From an uncultured Paenibacillaceae bacterium (lineage in GTDB: Bacteria; Bacillota; Bacilli; Paenibacillales; DA-C8), in the NCBI GenBank assembly GCA_937957685.1, contig CALGAO010000117.1:1-60637 (forward strand): a stretch of 60,637 bases of DNA. The letters run 5' to 3'. The notes under the pieces were generated by a model, which ran no database searches, was not told the origin of the DNA, and worked only from the letters and a program-made list of their open reading frames with translations. Every line of letters begins with the position of its first letter. Position 1 is the stretch's first letter. Position numbers and translations under genes: made by a program. Of this stretch, positions 6,884 through 16,025 are shown piece by piece.

Positions 6884-8441
6884 AGTTATGATCGTCGACG
6901 ATGAACGCATCATTCGCGAAGGAATCAGGCAATTGATCGAATGGGATCAGCTCGGAATGGAGATCATCGGTGTCTACGAGAATGGCGTCCAGGCTTATGA
7001 TGCCATTGTGAGGGATATGCCGGATATCGTGATTACGGACAACAAGATGCCGGATATGGACGGCTTGCAGCTGATCGAACTTCTTCATGATCAATACCCG
7101 GATATCCGCTTTATCATGTTGACGGGATATGACGATTTTGAGTACGTGCAGCGGGCGATCAAATATGGCGTGAAGGACTATATCCTGAAACCATGCGATG
7201 AGAACGAGATCACCGAATCGCTCCTGCGCGTGAAGAAAGACCTGATGAGCAAGGAGAGCAAGGAGCATCTGCTGATGCAGATGCAAGCCAACTGGGAGAA
7301 GGCGCTGCCGCAGGTCAGGGAGCGGTTCCTGATCGAGGTGATCGAGTCCAACCCGTACCATCGCCATGACTATGATCGTTTGCGTGAGATGATGCATATC
7401 ACAGGCGACTGCCATCGGCTTGTTATGCTCAGACCCTTGCAAGACATGAATATCCTCGAGAGATTCGCCTTGAAGAATATCGCGGATGAGCTGCTCGGTG
7501 CATTTGAAGTGGTGATCAGCGCGGTTTACAAAGGGGATATCCTGCTGCTGATCACTTCTCATGAGCTCGATGCAGTCAAACAGGTAACGAAGGAAATCGC
7601 GGACATCTTCCACAGCTACTATCACAAATCCATCTCCATCGCGATCAGCGACGAAGGCGAGTTCGCATCGCTATATTCTCTCTATCTGGATGTCAGGAAA
7701 TGCATGGAGTATTCGTTCTATCTGGGTGAGGGGAGCGTTATCACGAGCTCGATCATTGATGAGGATGCGGTGCCTTCAAGCGAGATATGGAGAGGCTATG
7801 AGTCGATTGGACAAGCGGTCAGAACCGGGAACGCCGAGGCTGCGGCAAGCCTGGTCAACCAGTTCTTCGACGTGCTCGCTCATCAGAAACTGCGCATCGA
7901 GATCGCGAAGATCTATTGCCTGGAGCTGCTGCTGACGATTATCCGGCAGAGTCAGCCGGAGGAGATGAACGATTACCTGCCGTCCATCAGCAAGCTCCAG
8001 CAACTGCCAACCTTGCAGAGCGTGCAGCAGGAGATCCTCGCCATCGCCGGACAGATTACCAGCGCCAACTATGAGCGCACAACCCGAAGATACAGCATGG
8101 TTGTGGAATCGGTCATCTCCTGCATCCATCAGGAACTGGCCAACCCGGACCTGTCCCTGAAGTGGATCGCCAAGGAAGTGTTGTTCATGAATGAGAATTA
8201 CTTGAGCCGCTTGTTCCAACGGGAGACTGGCGAGCGTTTCTCGCAATATCTCATGCGGGTGAGAATGGAGACCGCCAAACAGCTGATCGAGTCGAACCCG
8301 GCGGACAAGCTGTACGAAATCTCGGAGAAGGCAGGTTTCGGCGACAATTATCATTACTTTAGCCTCGCGTTCAAGAAGTACACCGGTCTGACTCCTTCCG
8401 AGTACAAGAAGTTGAATGAACCTTCAACGGGGTCTTGCTAG
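6876..8441 (+). CDS. YesN-type response regulator with AraC DNA-binding domain
   Basis: A 521-residue regulator: receiver domain at 1-120 (VMIVDDERIIREG, phospho-acceptor Asp55 in ITDNKMP, Lys in YILKPC), a middle linker, and a C-terminal AraC-type double helix-turn-helix (LSLKWIAKEVLFMNENYLS and YEISEKAGFGDNYHY). The start is taken as TTG 6876, preceded by GGGAGAGG and overlapping the kinase stop at 6881-6883; the frame is open further upstream only as a shadow of the kinase gene. Expected to activate the sugar transporter genes that follow. Confidence 0.9.
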   Translation: MHKVMIVDDERIIREGIRQLIEWDQLGMEIIGVYENGVQAYDAIVRDMPDIVITDNKMPDMDGLQLIELLHDQYPDIRFIMLTGYDDFEYVQRAIKYGVKDYILKPCDENEITESLLRVKKDLMSKESKEHLLMQMQANWEKALPQVRERFLIEVIESNPYHRHDYDRLREMMHITGDCHRLVMLRPLQDMNILERFALKNIADELLGAFEVVISAVYKGDILLLITSHELDAVKQVTKEIADIFHSYYHKSISIAISDEGEFASLYSLYLDVRKCMEYSFYLGEGSVITSSIIDEDAVPSSEIWRGYESIGQAVRTGNAEAAASLVNQFFDVLAHQKLRIEIAKIYCLELLLTIIRQSQPEEMNDYLPSISKLQQLPTLQSVQQEILAIAGQITSANYERTTRRYSMVVESVISCIHQELANPDLSLKWIAKEVLFMNENYLSRLFQRETGERFSQYLMRVRMETAKQLIESNPADKLYEISEKAGFGDNYHYFSLAFKKYTGLTPSEYKKLNEPSTGSC

Positions 8442-8457
8442 TTGGCAAGCCTTTTTT
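8431..8457 (+). terminator. intrinsic terminator after the YesN-type gene
   Basis: A short hairpin (GGTCTTGC and GCAAGCC arms) begins inside the last codons of the regulator gene and is followed by T6. It separates the two-component genes from the transporter genes, which then need their own promoter. Confidence 0.6.
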
Positions 8458-8496
8458 GTTATGGATGTTGGTGATTGACGATGTTGTTTATTTATA

Positions 8497-8509
8497 ACTT
8501 TCAGTAAGT
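8497..8509. promoter_or_regulatory. ACTT-N5-AAGT palindrome upstream of the sugar-binding protein gene
   Basis: The 13-bp ACTTTCAGTAAGT is a palindrome at its ends and is identical, with two further flanking bases, to the element in the hxlR promoter at 35432-35444 read on the opposite strand. It lies 68 bases before the binding protein start. It may be an operator for the YodB-like regulator or a coincidence. Confidence 0.35.
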
Positions 8510-8576
8510 TTTTCGAAAGGTAATACGGAATCATCTGTTCTACAATGGGGTTACATCAATCAGAGGAGTTGATAAA

Positions 8577-9962
8577 ATGACGAAACGTTTGCGTCTACCT
8601 ACCATCATGGCATTTCTGCTCAGCGTCATGATCATGATCAGCGCTTGTTCTGGGGGAACCGGGAACAGTGGAGCGAATGGAGCCGGGTCAGCATCAACGA
8701 GCAGCAAACAAGAGACAAGCTCGGGCACTAATGCAGGCTCAGGCAACGACAACTCAGACCCTGAACCGGTCAAACTCAGCATTGCATGGTGGGGGTCCCA
8801 GACGAGACATGATTACACCCAGAAGCTGCTGGATCTGTATACCGAACTGAACCCACATGTCACGTTTGAAGCGACACCATCCGGCTGGGACGGTTATTTC
8901 GACAAGTTGTCCGCACAAGCCGCTGGAGGCAAGCTGCCGGATATTATCCAGATGGACTATCAGTATATCGCCACATTCAGCAACAATGATCTGCTGGCAG
9001 ATCTGCAGCCTTTCGTGGACAATCAGACGTTGGATCTGGGCCGTGTCGATGAGAACATCGTCGGTTCAGGCAGAGTGAACGGCGAGCTTACAGGGATCGC
9101 CATATCCAGCACTGCGATGGCGGTAACATATAACCCGGATGTGTTCGCGAATGCAGGCGTGGAGGCTCCGATTCCGGAGTGGACATGGGAGCAATTCATT
9201 GACGCCATGACCCGCATCGCTGACAACACGGGCAAGCTGGGAACAGAAAGTTTGATCGACACGCAGACCTTCTCCTATTGGGTACGTCAACATGGGCAAC
9301 ACCTGTTCAAGGAGGATGGAAGTGCGCTGGGTTATGAAGATGATGCCATCATGGTGGAATTCATCAACATGGTCAAGAGTCTCCAGGACAACAAGTCGAT
9401 GCCGACACCAGACGAAAGAGCGCAATATGAATCCCGAGGCAAGGAGGCAATGCCGGTTGTCACAGGGGATGCTGGGGTAAGGTTTGACTGGGCGAACTTC
9501 ACGGTCATCACCGCTGGCTCCAATCCGAACCTGAAGCTGGTGACTCCACCGCTCAAAGGCGGAGGGGAGAACGGGCTCTGGATCAAACCAGGCATGTTCT
9601 TCTCTGTGGCTGAATCCTCCAATCATAAAGAAGAAGCTGTGAAGTTCATCAACTGGTTCATCAACAGCAAGGAAGCGAATGACATCATCGCAGCGGAACG
9701 CGGAATTCCGGTCTCATCGGAGATTCGCGACTATCTGAAAACTTCGCTGACTCCGCAGCAGCAGGACATGTTTGATTATCTTAATGTCGCGCTCCAGTAT
9801 TCCTCGCCGATCGATCCGCCGGAACCTTCCGGATTCGCGGAAGTATCCAAGGAATTCATCGATGCCGTGAACAAGGTTATGTATGATCAGATCTCGCCTG
9901 AGGAAGCTGCGCAGAACTTCCGGAAGGTGGCGAATCAGATCCTGGAACGGAATGCCAATTAG
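8577..9962 (+). CDS. sugar ABC transporter substrate-binding lipoprotein (CUT1 type)
   Basis: A 461-residue extracellular binding protein. Residues 1-23 form a lipoprotein signal with the lipobox ISAC, so the mature protein is lipid-anchored at its Cys. A Ser/Gly/Asn-rich linker follows, then an SBP_bac_1 fold (LSIAWWGSQTRHDYTQKLL, LPDIIQMDYQYI, AVKFINWFINSKEAN). It captures an oligosaccharide and hands it to the two permeases encoded downstream. No ATPase gene is present nearby, as is common for CUT1 systems that share a household MsmX-type ATPase. Substrate inferred from the adjacent GH115 gene: xylan-derived oligosaccharide. Confidence 0.88.
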   Translation: MTKRLRLPTIMAFLLSVMIMISACSGGTGNSGANGAGSASTSSKQETSSGTNAGSGNDNSDPEPVKLSIAWWGSQTRHDYTQKLLDLYTELNPHVTFEATPSGWDGYFDKLSAQAAGGKLPDIIQMDYQYIATFSNNDLLADLQPFVDNQTLDLGRVDENIVGSGRVNGELTGIAISSTAMAVTYNPDVFANAGVEAPIPEWTWEQFIDAMTRIADNTGKLGTESLIDTQTFSYWVRQHGQHLFKEDGSALGYEDDAIMVEFINMVKSLQDNKSMPTPDERAQYESRGKEAMPVVTGDAGVRFDWANFTVITAGSNPNLKLVTPPLKGGGENGLWIKPGMFFSVAESSNHKEEAVKFINWFINSKEANDIIAAERGIPVSSEIRDYLKTSLTPQQQDMFDYLNVALQYSSPIDPPEPSGFAEVSKEFIDAVNKVMYDQISPEEAAQNFRKVANQILERNAN

Positions 9963-9987
9963 CCGGTGTAGATAGATGGTTTGAAAG

Positions 9988-10024
9988 GGGGCTGCCGCAA
10001 GTGATGTCGGCAGCCTCTCCTTTC
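9988..10024 (+). terminator. intercistronic hairpin between binding protein and permease genes
   Basis: GGCTGCCG (9990-9997) and CGGCAGCC (10008-10015) form a perfect 8-bp stem followed by a pyrimidine stretch without a clear T run. Such hairpins after binding-protein genes commonly protect the upstream mRNA or allow partial termination, giving more binding protein than permease. Confidence 0.55.
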
Positions 10025-10043
10025 CTGAAAGGAGACTGCATCG

Positions 10044-10973
10044 ATGAAAACCATACTGATGAAACCCATGCTCAAGAGATCCAGGAAAGAGAACGAGAAT
10101 CTGGTCGGGTATACGCTGCTTGCTCCCTGGTTGATCGGATTTCTGGTCATTTTCGTGGTTCCCATGGCGGCGTCCCTCTACTATTCCTTCACCAATTACA
10201 ATATGCTAAGGGCTCCGCGCTTCGTAGGCCTGGACAACTATGTCCGGATGTTTACGCAGGACGATTCGTTCTGGATATCACTGCGGGTGACGTTCTTCTA
10301 TGTGTTGGTGATGGTGCCCCTGAGGCTGGCCTTCGCCCTGTTCATCGCGATGCTGCTGAATACGAGGCGGAAGTTTCTCGGGCTTTATCGGACGTTTTAT
10401 TATATCCCATCGATTGTTGGCGGCAGCGTCGCCGTGTCGATCGTATGGAAGCAGATCTTCGGCAATGACGGGGTGGCGATGTCGCTGCTTGCTGCCATAG
10501 GCATCGAGCAAAGGCTCTCCTTCATCGGCAATCCGGACACGGCGATCTGGACGATCATCCTGCTAGGTGTATGGCAGTTCGGCTCATCGATGCTGATCTT
10601 CCTCGCCGGCTTGAAGCAGATCCCCTCCAGCCTGTACGAGTCTGCCCTGATCGATGGCGCGAATGCATGGTCGCGATTCTGGCGCATCACGATCCCGATG
10701 CTCACGCCTGTTATCTTCTTTAATCTGATCCTGCAGATCATCAATGGATTCAGGGTGTTTACCGAAGGGTTCATCATCACCGATGGCGGACCACTGGACA
10801 GCACATTGTTCTATGTATTGAATCTGTATCGCCGGGCGTTTACGTATTTTGAGATGGGATACAGCAGCGCAATGGCCTGGGCATTGGTAGCGATTATCGC
10901 CTTCTTCACGCTGATCCTCTTCAAGACACAATCGTCCTGGGTGCATTACGAGTCGAAGGAGGGAGGCAGATGA
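10044..10973 (+). CDS. sugar ABC transporter permease (MalF/LplB type)
   Basis: A 309-residue inner-membrane protein with about six transmembrane helices and the EAA loop for ATPase contact (YESALIDGANAWSRFWRITIP). It is one half of the channel for the substrate delivered by the upstream lipoprotein. ATG 10044 follows AAAGGAG. Its stop overlaps the start of the second permease gene (ATGA), so the two are translationally coupled. Confidence 0.9.
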   Translation: MKTILMKPMLKRSRKENENLVGYTLLAPWLIGFLVIFVVPMAASLYYSFTNYNMLRAPRFVGLDNYVRMFTQDDSFWISLRVTFFYVLVMVPLRLAFALFIAMLLNTRRKFLGLYRTFYYIPSIVGGSVAVSIVWKQIFGNDGVAMSLLAAIGIEQRLSFIGNPDTAIWTIILLGVWQFGSSMLIFLAGLKQIPSSLYESALIDGANAWSRFWRITIPMLTPVIFFNLILQIINGFRVFTEGFIITDGGPLDSTLFYVLNLYRRAFTYFEMGYSSAMAWALVAIIAFFTLILFKTQSSWVHYESKEGGR

Positions 10974-11821
10974 ACGTGGGGAAGCGATCACGCGTGAATT
11001 CGCTCTTGTTCCATGCTCTGTCGATGCTGCTGGGATTTTTCATGATCTATCCGCTGCTTTGGACGCTGGCAAGCTCGTTCAAGGACAACAGCACGATCTT
11101 CACGAATGCGTACTCTCTGATTCCTGAGCAGTGGGGGATCATAGACAATTATGTGTCGGGATGGAACGGGATCGGCGGCGTGCCCTTTGGCACCTTCATC
11201 CTGAATTCCTTCATCGTTGCCTCAATCGGCACGGTGGGCGGTGTGGTCTGCTCGCTGATGGCGGCTTATGCCTTTGCCCGGGTAAAGTTCAGGCTGAGCG
11301 GCTTCTGGTTTATGTGTGTGATGATCACGTTGATGATCCCGAATCAGGTGATGATCGTGCCGCAGTATATTCTGTTCAAGAAACTGCACCTGATCGATAC
11401 GCTGACCGCGCTCATCATGCCTTGGTTCTTCGGCAGCGCCTTTTTCATCTTCCTGATGGTCCAGTTTATTCGCGGGTTGCCAATCGATCTGGATGAGGCG
11501 GCGAAGATAGACGGCTGCAGCAAGTTCGGCGTGTTCTACCGGATCACCATTCCGCTGGTGTCGCCAGCCATCGTCACCTCGACGATCTTTTCCTTCTATT
11601 GGATCTGGCAGGATTTCTTCCAGCCGCTCATCTTCATGAGCGACACGACGAAGTTCACGGTATCCCTGGCGCTTAATCTGTTCCTGGACCCGAATTCCTA
11701 CAGCAATTACGGCGGCATGTTCGCCATGTCCGTCGTCTCCCTGATTCCGGTCATCCTGGTCTTCCTCTTCTTCCAGAAGTACCTGGTGGAAGGCATCGCA
11801 ACCAGCGGCATCAAGGGATAG
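10970..11821 (+). CDS. sugar ABC transporter permease (MalG/YtcP type)
   Basis: A 283-residue membrane protein, second half of the sugar channel. Six predicted helices, and the EAA loop reads DLDEAAKIDGCSKFGVFYRITIP. The ATG overlaps the upstream stop by four bases. A terminator follows immediately, ending the transporter operon. Confidence 0.9.
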   Translation: MNVGKRSRVNSLLFHALSMLLGFFMIYPLLWTLASSFKDNSTIFTNAYSLIPEQWGIIDNYVSGWNGIGGVPFGTFILNSFIVASIGTVGGVVCSLMAAYAFARVKFRLSGFWFMCVMITLMIPNQVMIVPQYILFKKLHLIDTLTALIMPWFFGSAFFIFLMVQFIRGLPIDLDEAAKIDGCSKFGVFYRITIPLVSPAIVTSTIFSFYWIWQDFFQPLIFMSDTTKFTVSLALNLFLDPNSYSNYGGMFAMSVVSLIPVILVFLFFQKYLVEGIATSGIKG

Positions 11822-11830
11822 ATACTTGAA

Positions 11831-11879
11831 AAGCACCTGACCGGTTCCCGCGTGTGGGGACTGAATCAGGTGCTTTTTT
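11831..11879 (+). terminator. intrinsic terminator of the CUT1 transporter operon
   Basis: AAGCACCTGA (11831-11840) pairs perfectly with TCAGGTGCTT (11866-11875) and runs into T6. It may serve both strands, since the GH115 gene converges from the right. Confidence 0.85.
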
Positions 11880-11979
11880 GTATCATGAATGGTGCACGTG
11901 CAGGTGCCGTTGCGAATCATGACGACCCTGCAGCAATTCACAACTGATCCAATGTGGCAGGAGAGGGCTGTCTCTCTCT

Positions 11980-14900
11980 TTATGGAGCGTCAGCCCGCCT
12001 CGATTCCATCCACTCTGCATCAACCGGCGGAAGTTCCTCACCCAAAGTCAGGTAGATGCGGTCGATTCGGAGCTCCGACTTGCGGGCGATGATCGACAAA
12101 TGATGCTCACCAGCCGGGATGTACAGATCACTGAGCAGGCACCAGTAATAGGCGTATCCCGTGTTGTACGTATGCAGCCTGCCCTTGCCAAGCTGCTCCG
12201 ACAGCGGCTGCACGACTCCGTCCAGAGACAGCCAGCAGGAATCCGACTTGCTGTTGTAATGCCACAGCAGCAGCCAAACCCGGTAAATTCCGGTGGACTG
12301 TATCTGAATCCTGTAATGCATGGCAGGAGCGGCGAGTGGGTCCTCCCACATGAGTCCCGGCTGAGCGACATGCATGGCGAGCCCTGTACGGGCGTTCGTC
12401 TCCGCCTGGAGATGGGTCCAACGGATCTGTTTGCCGTCCTGACTCTCGCTCAGCCAGGCATCGCGCGACTCTTCCAGCGCATACTCGGCCTCAAGGGCCA
12501 GGATGCCGTTATGCTCGATGAACATTCCGGAGCCGAAGGTCGAGATCCGGTCCTTCGCGGCGCCGGGAGTTTCATAGCAGGCGGGTGCAGGCTTGCCCTT
12601 GGCAATCTGAGGCCGGCTCACACAGGGGATGAATACCTGTTGATGGAACCGTTCGAAGAACTCCCTTGGCGCATACAGCATATCCGGAAGCGGAACCTCT
12701 TCGGCCCTCGTCCGGTACAGTTCTTCGCAGATCCGTTCGATCGATTCCAGGTCGGCTTCAGGCCGCTCGATCCCGTACTCGGCAACAGGCGTGCCGTTGT
12801 GCCAGCTGGTGACAGGCCCGAGATTGGATTCGCGCCTGGAGTCGCCGGTATAGATCACCAGCTTGCTGATCGTCACATAACGATCGATCATATAGAGGCG
12901 AAACCGATGCGGACCACTCGCCAGGTGCCGCAATGGGATGAGCATCCGCTCGCCGTTGTTGAACACCGCTTGCTGCCAATTGCCAGTCCACTCGTCGCGC
13001 GTTTCCGATTCGACGACTTCCGGCTCACTGTCATCCAGTCCAATGGCGAATCGTATCCTGCCGGTGGCGTTCAGCGTCAGCGCGCGGAAAACTTCGAGGA
13101 TGGCGTTGCCGCTGCTCGATATGAAGAAATCATATTCCAGATACGGGGCGGATCGCACATCCCCATCCCATGATGTCAGTTGGGCATGCCAGGCCATGAC
13201 CGCCGCGCCTTCGTATCGTCCGAGGCCCGGGACGGTGATCCAGCCGCAACTGACAGGCTGCTTGGCGCACCGATCCTCACTGGTATGGTCGGTTGAACCA
13301 TAGCAATCGCGAACAGGCAGATCGCCATGGTAAACCGTACGGGCATAGGAAGCAGCCGGAATGGAGACATAGCCGTCCGCTTCGATAAACCCACGGTATC
13401 CCTCTGGAACAGCTGGCCGCTCCTCAATCTGCACCTGAATCGGGATCTCCGCTCCGTCCCGCAGATTATGGACGATGATCAGGCCATGCTTGCCGGCATG
13501 CCGCGCCTGGTCTCGGGCGGTGATGACGATCCGCGCCTCCGTCTGGACCGTTCCTTCAGGAGCGGAGACGTCAAGCCACTCCGCTCCTTGACGGATCTCG
13601 ATACGATACGGGATGCTGCCGACGCCCTGGTTGCCGAGCTCGATCCACTTCTGCCTGCGGCCATAGACGGAGAAGCGCAGTTTCGATTCCCCGTTCCACA
13701 GATCGACCCGCAGGCCGCTGCCTTCGATCTTGAGCGCAGGTTTGCGGGCGGGATACATCGCGGTGGTTGGGGGTGGGAAGTCCTCTGGTGTGAAGATGCG
13801 GTCCCATTTGCCGCCGGACATTTTTTTATTATAGAAGTAAATCATGCGCCGCCTGTAATCCATCATCTTCGCAGACAGTTCCGTATAATGGTCGGCTGCC
13901 TGCATATTCCCTCGTGCATAGGACAGGATGCTGCGGTCCGCATAGTAGTATGCCAGGTTCGTATAGTACGAGGAATGGATCTTCATCAGGAACAGCTGGA
14001 AGAACGCCTCTCGTTCTTCTTCCTGCAGTCTGCGCAGGATGGCGTTGCCCCGATGCCAGATCTCCTCCAGGCGCATCACTCTCCGGCCAGCCTCATCGCC
14101 GTAAGCGGTTTGCGAGAAAACATGGTTATGCATGTGCTCGATCTTGCGCACGTTCGTCACCTGGGCGAAGATCTCATACAGCTCAGCGGCTTCTGCACCA
14201 TGCTCACCGGAGAAATTGCTGTTGATCCAATGCTCGGTGAAACGACGGGCGTCCTTCGTCAATCCATCTTCGCGGCCGGCTTCCCAGGCATAGCGCAGGA
14301 AATACTCCATGTCCTGTTCGAGAGGCTTCAGGCCGCCGACATTGAGAATCCACAGCTTGCGGATGCCGGATTCCCAGGCTTTCCATAGTTCATTGCCGAT
14401 ATGGGCAAGCGGGATCGAGTTCAGGAACAGATAGCTCATCGCTGTTCCCGGATGAGCCCAGTATGAGTTGTGGAAATACAGCCCGTGACCGCCGCGACGC
14501 TGGCGTTCCGCATCGTTCGGATAACGGCGGACATGCCCGAAGTTGTCATCGGCCCAGATCAGGGTGACATCCTCGGGTACCTCAAGCCCTTGATCGTAGA
14601 GATCGAGAACTTCCTTGTAAGGGATGAACGTCTTCAGCGCCGCGCGCTCGCCATCTTCGCCAAGCACATCGCGCAGAATCTGCTGCTGATCGCGGATGAC
14701 CCGGGCGAGCAGGGCCACCTTGGCGGCGCGTTTCTGCTCGGGAGTCAGCGATACATCCTCATCGATCGCCCGCGTGTGAAAACCGGAGTCGTGTATCCCG
14801 CGCATGCCGACGGTGTAACACACTTCGTAGTTTCGGTTGGTCTCGACGCTTTCGCGCCAATATTCGATCAGGATGTTGCGATTGCGGCCCTCGATGGAAT

Positions 14901-15699
14901 AATCGTATTCCGCATCATCATAGCCCTTGCTCCGCTTCCATGGCTCCCACTCGTTCTGGTTGCTGCGCAGCAGCATGTCGCAGTGGCTCGTCCCAACGAC
15001 GATTCCCATCTCGTCCGCAAGTGCCCCGTTCCTCGGGTTCTCATTGAAGTAATTGACATGCATCGCCGGCCATATATAGTTCGCCTTCAGGCGCAGGAGC
15101 AGCTCGAACAGATGCCGGTAAACGGTCGGTCCGATCGTCCCGTCGGGCGTATGCTGCTTCGCCCAGGCTTCCATTTCCTCTTCATCATTGATGAAGATGC
15201 CCCGGTAGGGGACAGATGGCCAGTCCGCCCGGATGTAATCGGCGGGTACACAGAATGTATCCTTCGCCTTGACCGGTACATCCGCCCAATAGTACCAAGG
15301 CGACACGCCCATCTGCTCGCACAGGTCATAGATGCCATAGATGACGCCCCGCCGATCCGTGCCGATGATATACAATACGCCGTCTGCCGCTTGCTGAAGA
15401 TAAGCTTCCCAGTGCGGCGAGCCGTACTCATCCAGCAGCCTGTGGATCGCCAGTCCCGCCGCTGCCGCCGTTTCACGGACCCAATCTTGACCGAGCGTGC
15501 CGATCCTGACGGTGCTTCCCTCAAGTTGGCGTGTCAGTATGGCCTTGCATCCACAGACCTTGCCGATGTCACGGATGAGATTATCCGCCGCCAGCTGGAC
15601 GGCGCTGTTCTCCTGTGCGGATACGTAGATACGGACTTCCTGATGCCGTCTGAACAGCGTCAGATGGTCACCAGCCGCTGCTTGAAGCGCCTTGCTCAT
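11980..15699 (-). CDS. GH115 family xylan alpha-1,2-glucuronidase
   Basis: A 1239-residue enzyme of glycoside hydrolase family 115, which removes 4-O-methyl-glucuronic acid from glucuronoxylan and its oligomers. Signature stretches include VPYRGIFINDEEEMEAW, LFELLLRLKANYIWPAMH, IVVGTSHCDMLLRSNQNEW and GNELWKAWESGIRKLWILNVG, followed by a long C-terminal beta-rich region. No signal peptide is seen, so action on imported oligosaccharides is likely. Start: ATG 15699 behind GGAGGAG; the frame is open 31 codons further but that stretch contains operator palindromes. It converges with the CUT1 transporter operon and is divergent from an AraC regulator, suggesting joint use of glucuronoxylan fragments. 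Confidence 0.9.
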   Translation of the reverse strand: MSKALQAAAGDHLTLFRRHQEVRIYVSAQENSAVQLAADNLIRDIGKVCGCKAILTRQLEGSTVRIGTLGQDWVRETAAAAGLAIHRLLDEYGSPHWEAYLQQAADGVLYIIGTDRRGVIYGIYDLCEQMGVSPWYYWADVPVKAKDTFCVPADYIRADWPSVPYRGIFINDEEEMEAWAKQHTPDGTIGPTVYRHLFELLLRLKANYIWPAMHVNYFNENPRNGALADEMGIVVGTSHCDMLLRSNQNEWEPWKRSKGYDDAEYDYSIEGRNRNILIEYWRESVETNRNYEVCYTVGMRGIHDSGFHTRAIDEDVSLTPEQKRAAKVALLARVIRDQQQILRDVLGEDGERAALKTFIPYKEVLDLYDQGLEVPEDVTLIWADDNFGHVRRYPNDAERQRRGGHGLYFHNSYWAHPGTAMSYLFLNSIPLAHIGNELWKAWESGIRKLWILNVGGLKPLEQDMEYFLRYAWEAGREDGLTKDARRFTEHWINSNFSGEHGAEAAELYEIFAQVTNVRKIEHMHNHVFSQTAYGDEAGRRVMRLEEIWHRGNAILRRLQEEEREAFFQLFLMKIHSSYYTNLAYYYADRSILSYARGNMQAADHYTELSAKMMDYRRRMIYFYNKKMSGGKWDRIFTPEDFPPPTTAMYPARKPALKIEGSGLRVDLWNGESKLRFSVYGRRQKWIELGNQGVGSIPYRIEIRQGAEWLDVSAPEGTVQTEARIVITARDQARHAGKHGLIIVHNLRDGAEIPIQVQIEERPAVPEGYRGFIEADGYVSIPAASYARTVYHGDLPVRDCYGSTDHTSEDRCAKQPVSCGWITVPGLGRYEGAAVMAWHAQLTSWDGDVRSAPYLEYDFFISSSGNAILEVFRALTLNATGRIRFAIGLDDSEPEVVESETRDEWTGNWQQAVFNNGERMLIPLRHLASGPHRFRLYMIDRYVTISKLVIYTGDSRRESNLGPVTSWHNGTPVAEYGIERPEADLESIERICEELYRTRAEEVPLPDMLYAPREFFERFHQQVFIPCVSRPQIAKGKPAPACYETPGAAKDRISTFGSGMFIEHNGILALEAEYALEESRDAWLSESQDGKQIRWTHLQAETNARTGLAMHVAQPGLMWEDPLAAPAMHYRIQIQSTGIYRVWLLLWHYNSKSDSCWLSLDGVVQPLSEQLGKGRLHTYNTGYAYYWCLLSDLYIPAGEHHLSIIARKSELRIDRIYLTLGEELPPVDAEWMESRRADAP

Positions 15700-15728
15700 G
15701 AAACACTCCTCCTGTTCCCAAACGGTTA

Positions 15729-15745
15729 ATTGGAAAACATCCAAT
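15729..15745. promoter_or_regulatory. TTGGA-N5-TCCAA palindrome, copy 1
   Basis: ATTGGA-N5-TCCAAT, a perfect odd-centred palindrome, 30 bases upstream of the GH115 start codon. It is one of three with the same arms. Confidence 0.65.
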
Positions 15746-15776
15746 AAAATGATTCGAATACCGATGTATTGTGGCA

Positions 15777-15793
15777 GTTGGAAAATGTCCAAC
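15777..15793. promoter_or_regulatory. TTGGA-N5-TCCAA palindrome, copy 2
   Basis: GTTGGA-N5-TCCAAC, perfect arms, centred 48 bases from copy 1. Confidence 0.65.
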
Positions 15794-15838
15794 TATTGTG
15801 CTCGAAGAATGGGCGTAACGTTCCAAATCCCAAAATAA

Positions 15839-15855
15839 GTTGGATGAAATCCAAT
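15839..15855. promoter_or_regulatory. TTGGA-N5-TCCAA palindrome, copy 3
   Basis: GTTGGA-N5-TCCAAT, centred 62 bases from copy 2. The three sites fill the divergent region between the GH115 gene and the AraC regulator gene. Confidence 0.65.
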
Positions 15856-15890
15856 TAACCATCGAATGAGCCGTCTCTAGGCAGAAACTG

Positions 15891-15906
15891 GGGGAAACGT
15901 TAACCC
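15891..15906. promoter_or_regulatory. possible catabolite-response element
   Basis: GGGAAACGTTAACCC resembles the CcpA cre pattern with the central AACGTT core but departs from it at both ends. It lies 120 bases before the AraC gene. Weak evidence. Confidence 0.25.
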
Positions 15907-16025
15907 ATACGAACTTCTACCATCACTATACTCGAGGAAGATGGCAATAATCTTTAACTTTATTGCTTACTCTCTTCATTATTGAAATATCTTGCTCTAT
16001 CGGTTAAGGTGGAGTAGGGGGAGAG

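Noticed and set aside
12100..13173. Long plus-strand open frame opposite the GH115 gene
   Set aside because: It is a shadow of the minus-strand gene, with Arg/Gly/Pro-rich text, no ribosome site and no family resemblance.
15891..15906. Confident cre site for CcpA
   Set aside because: The core fits but both end positions deviate; kept only as a weak call.
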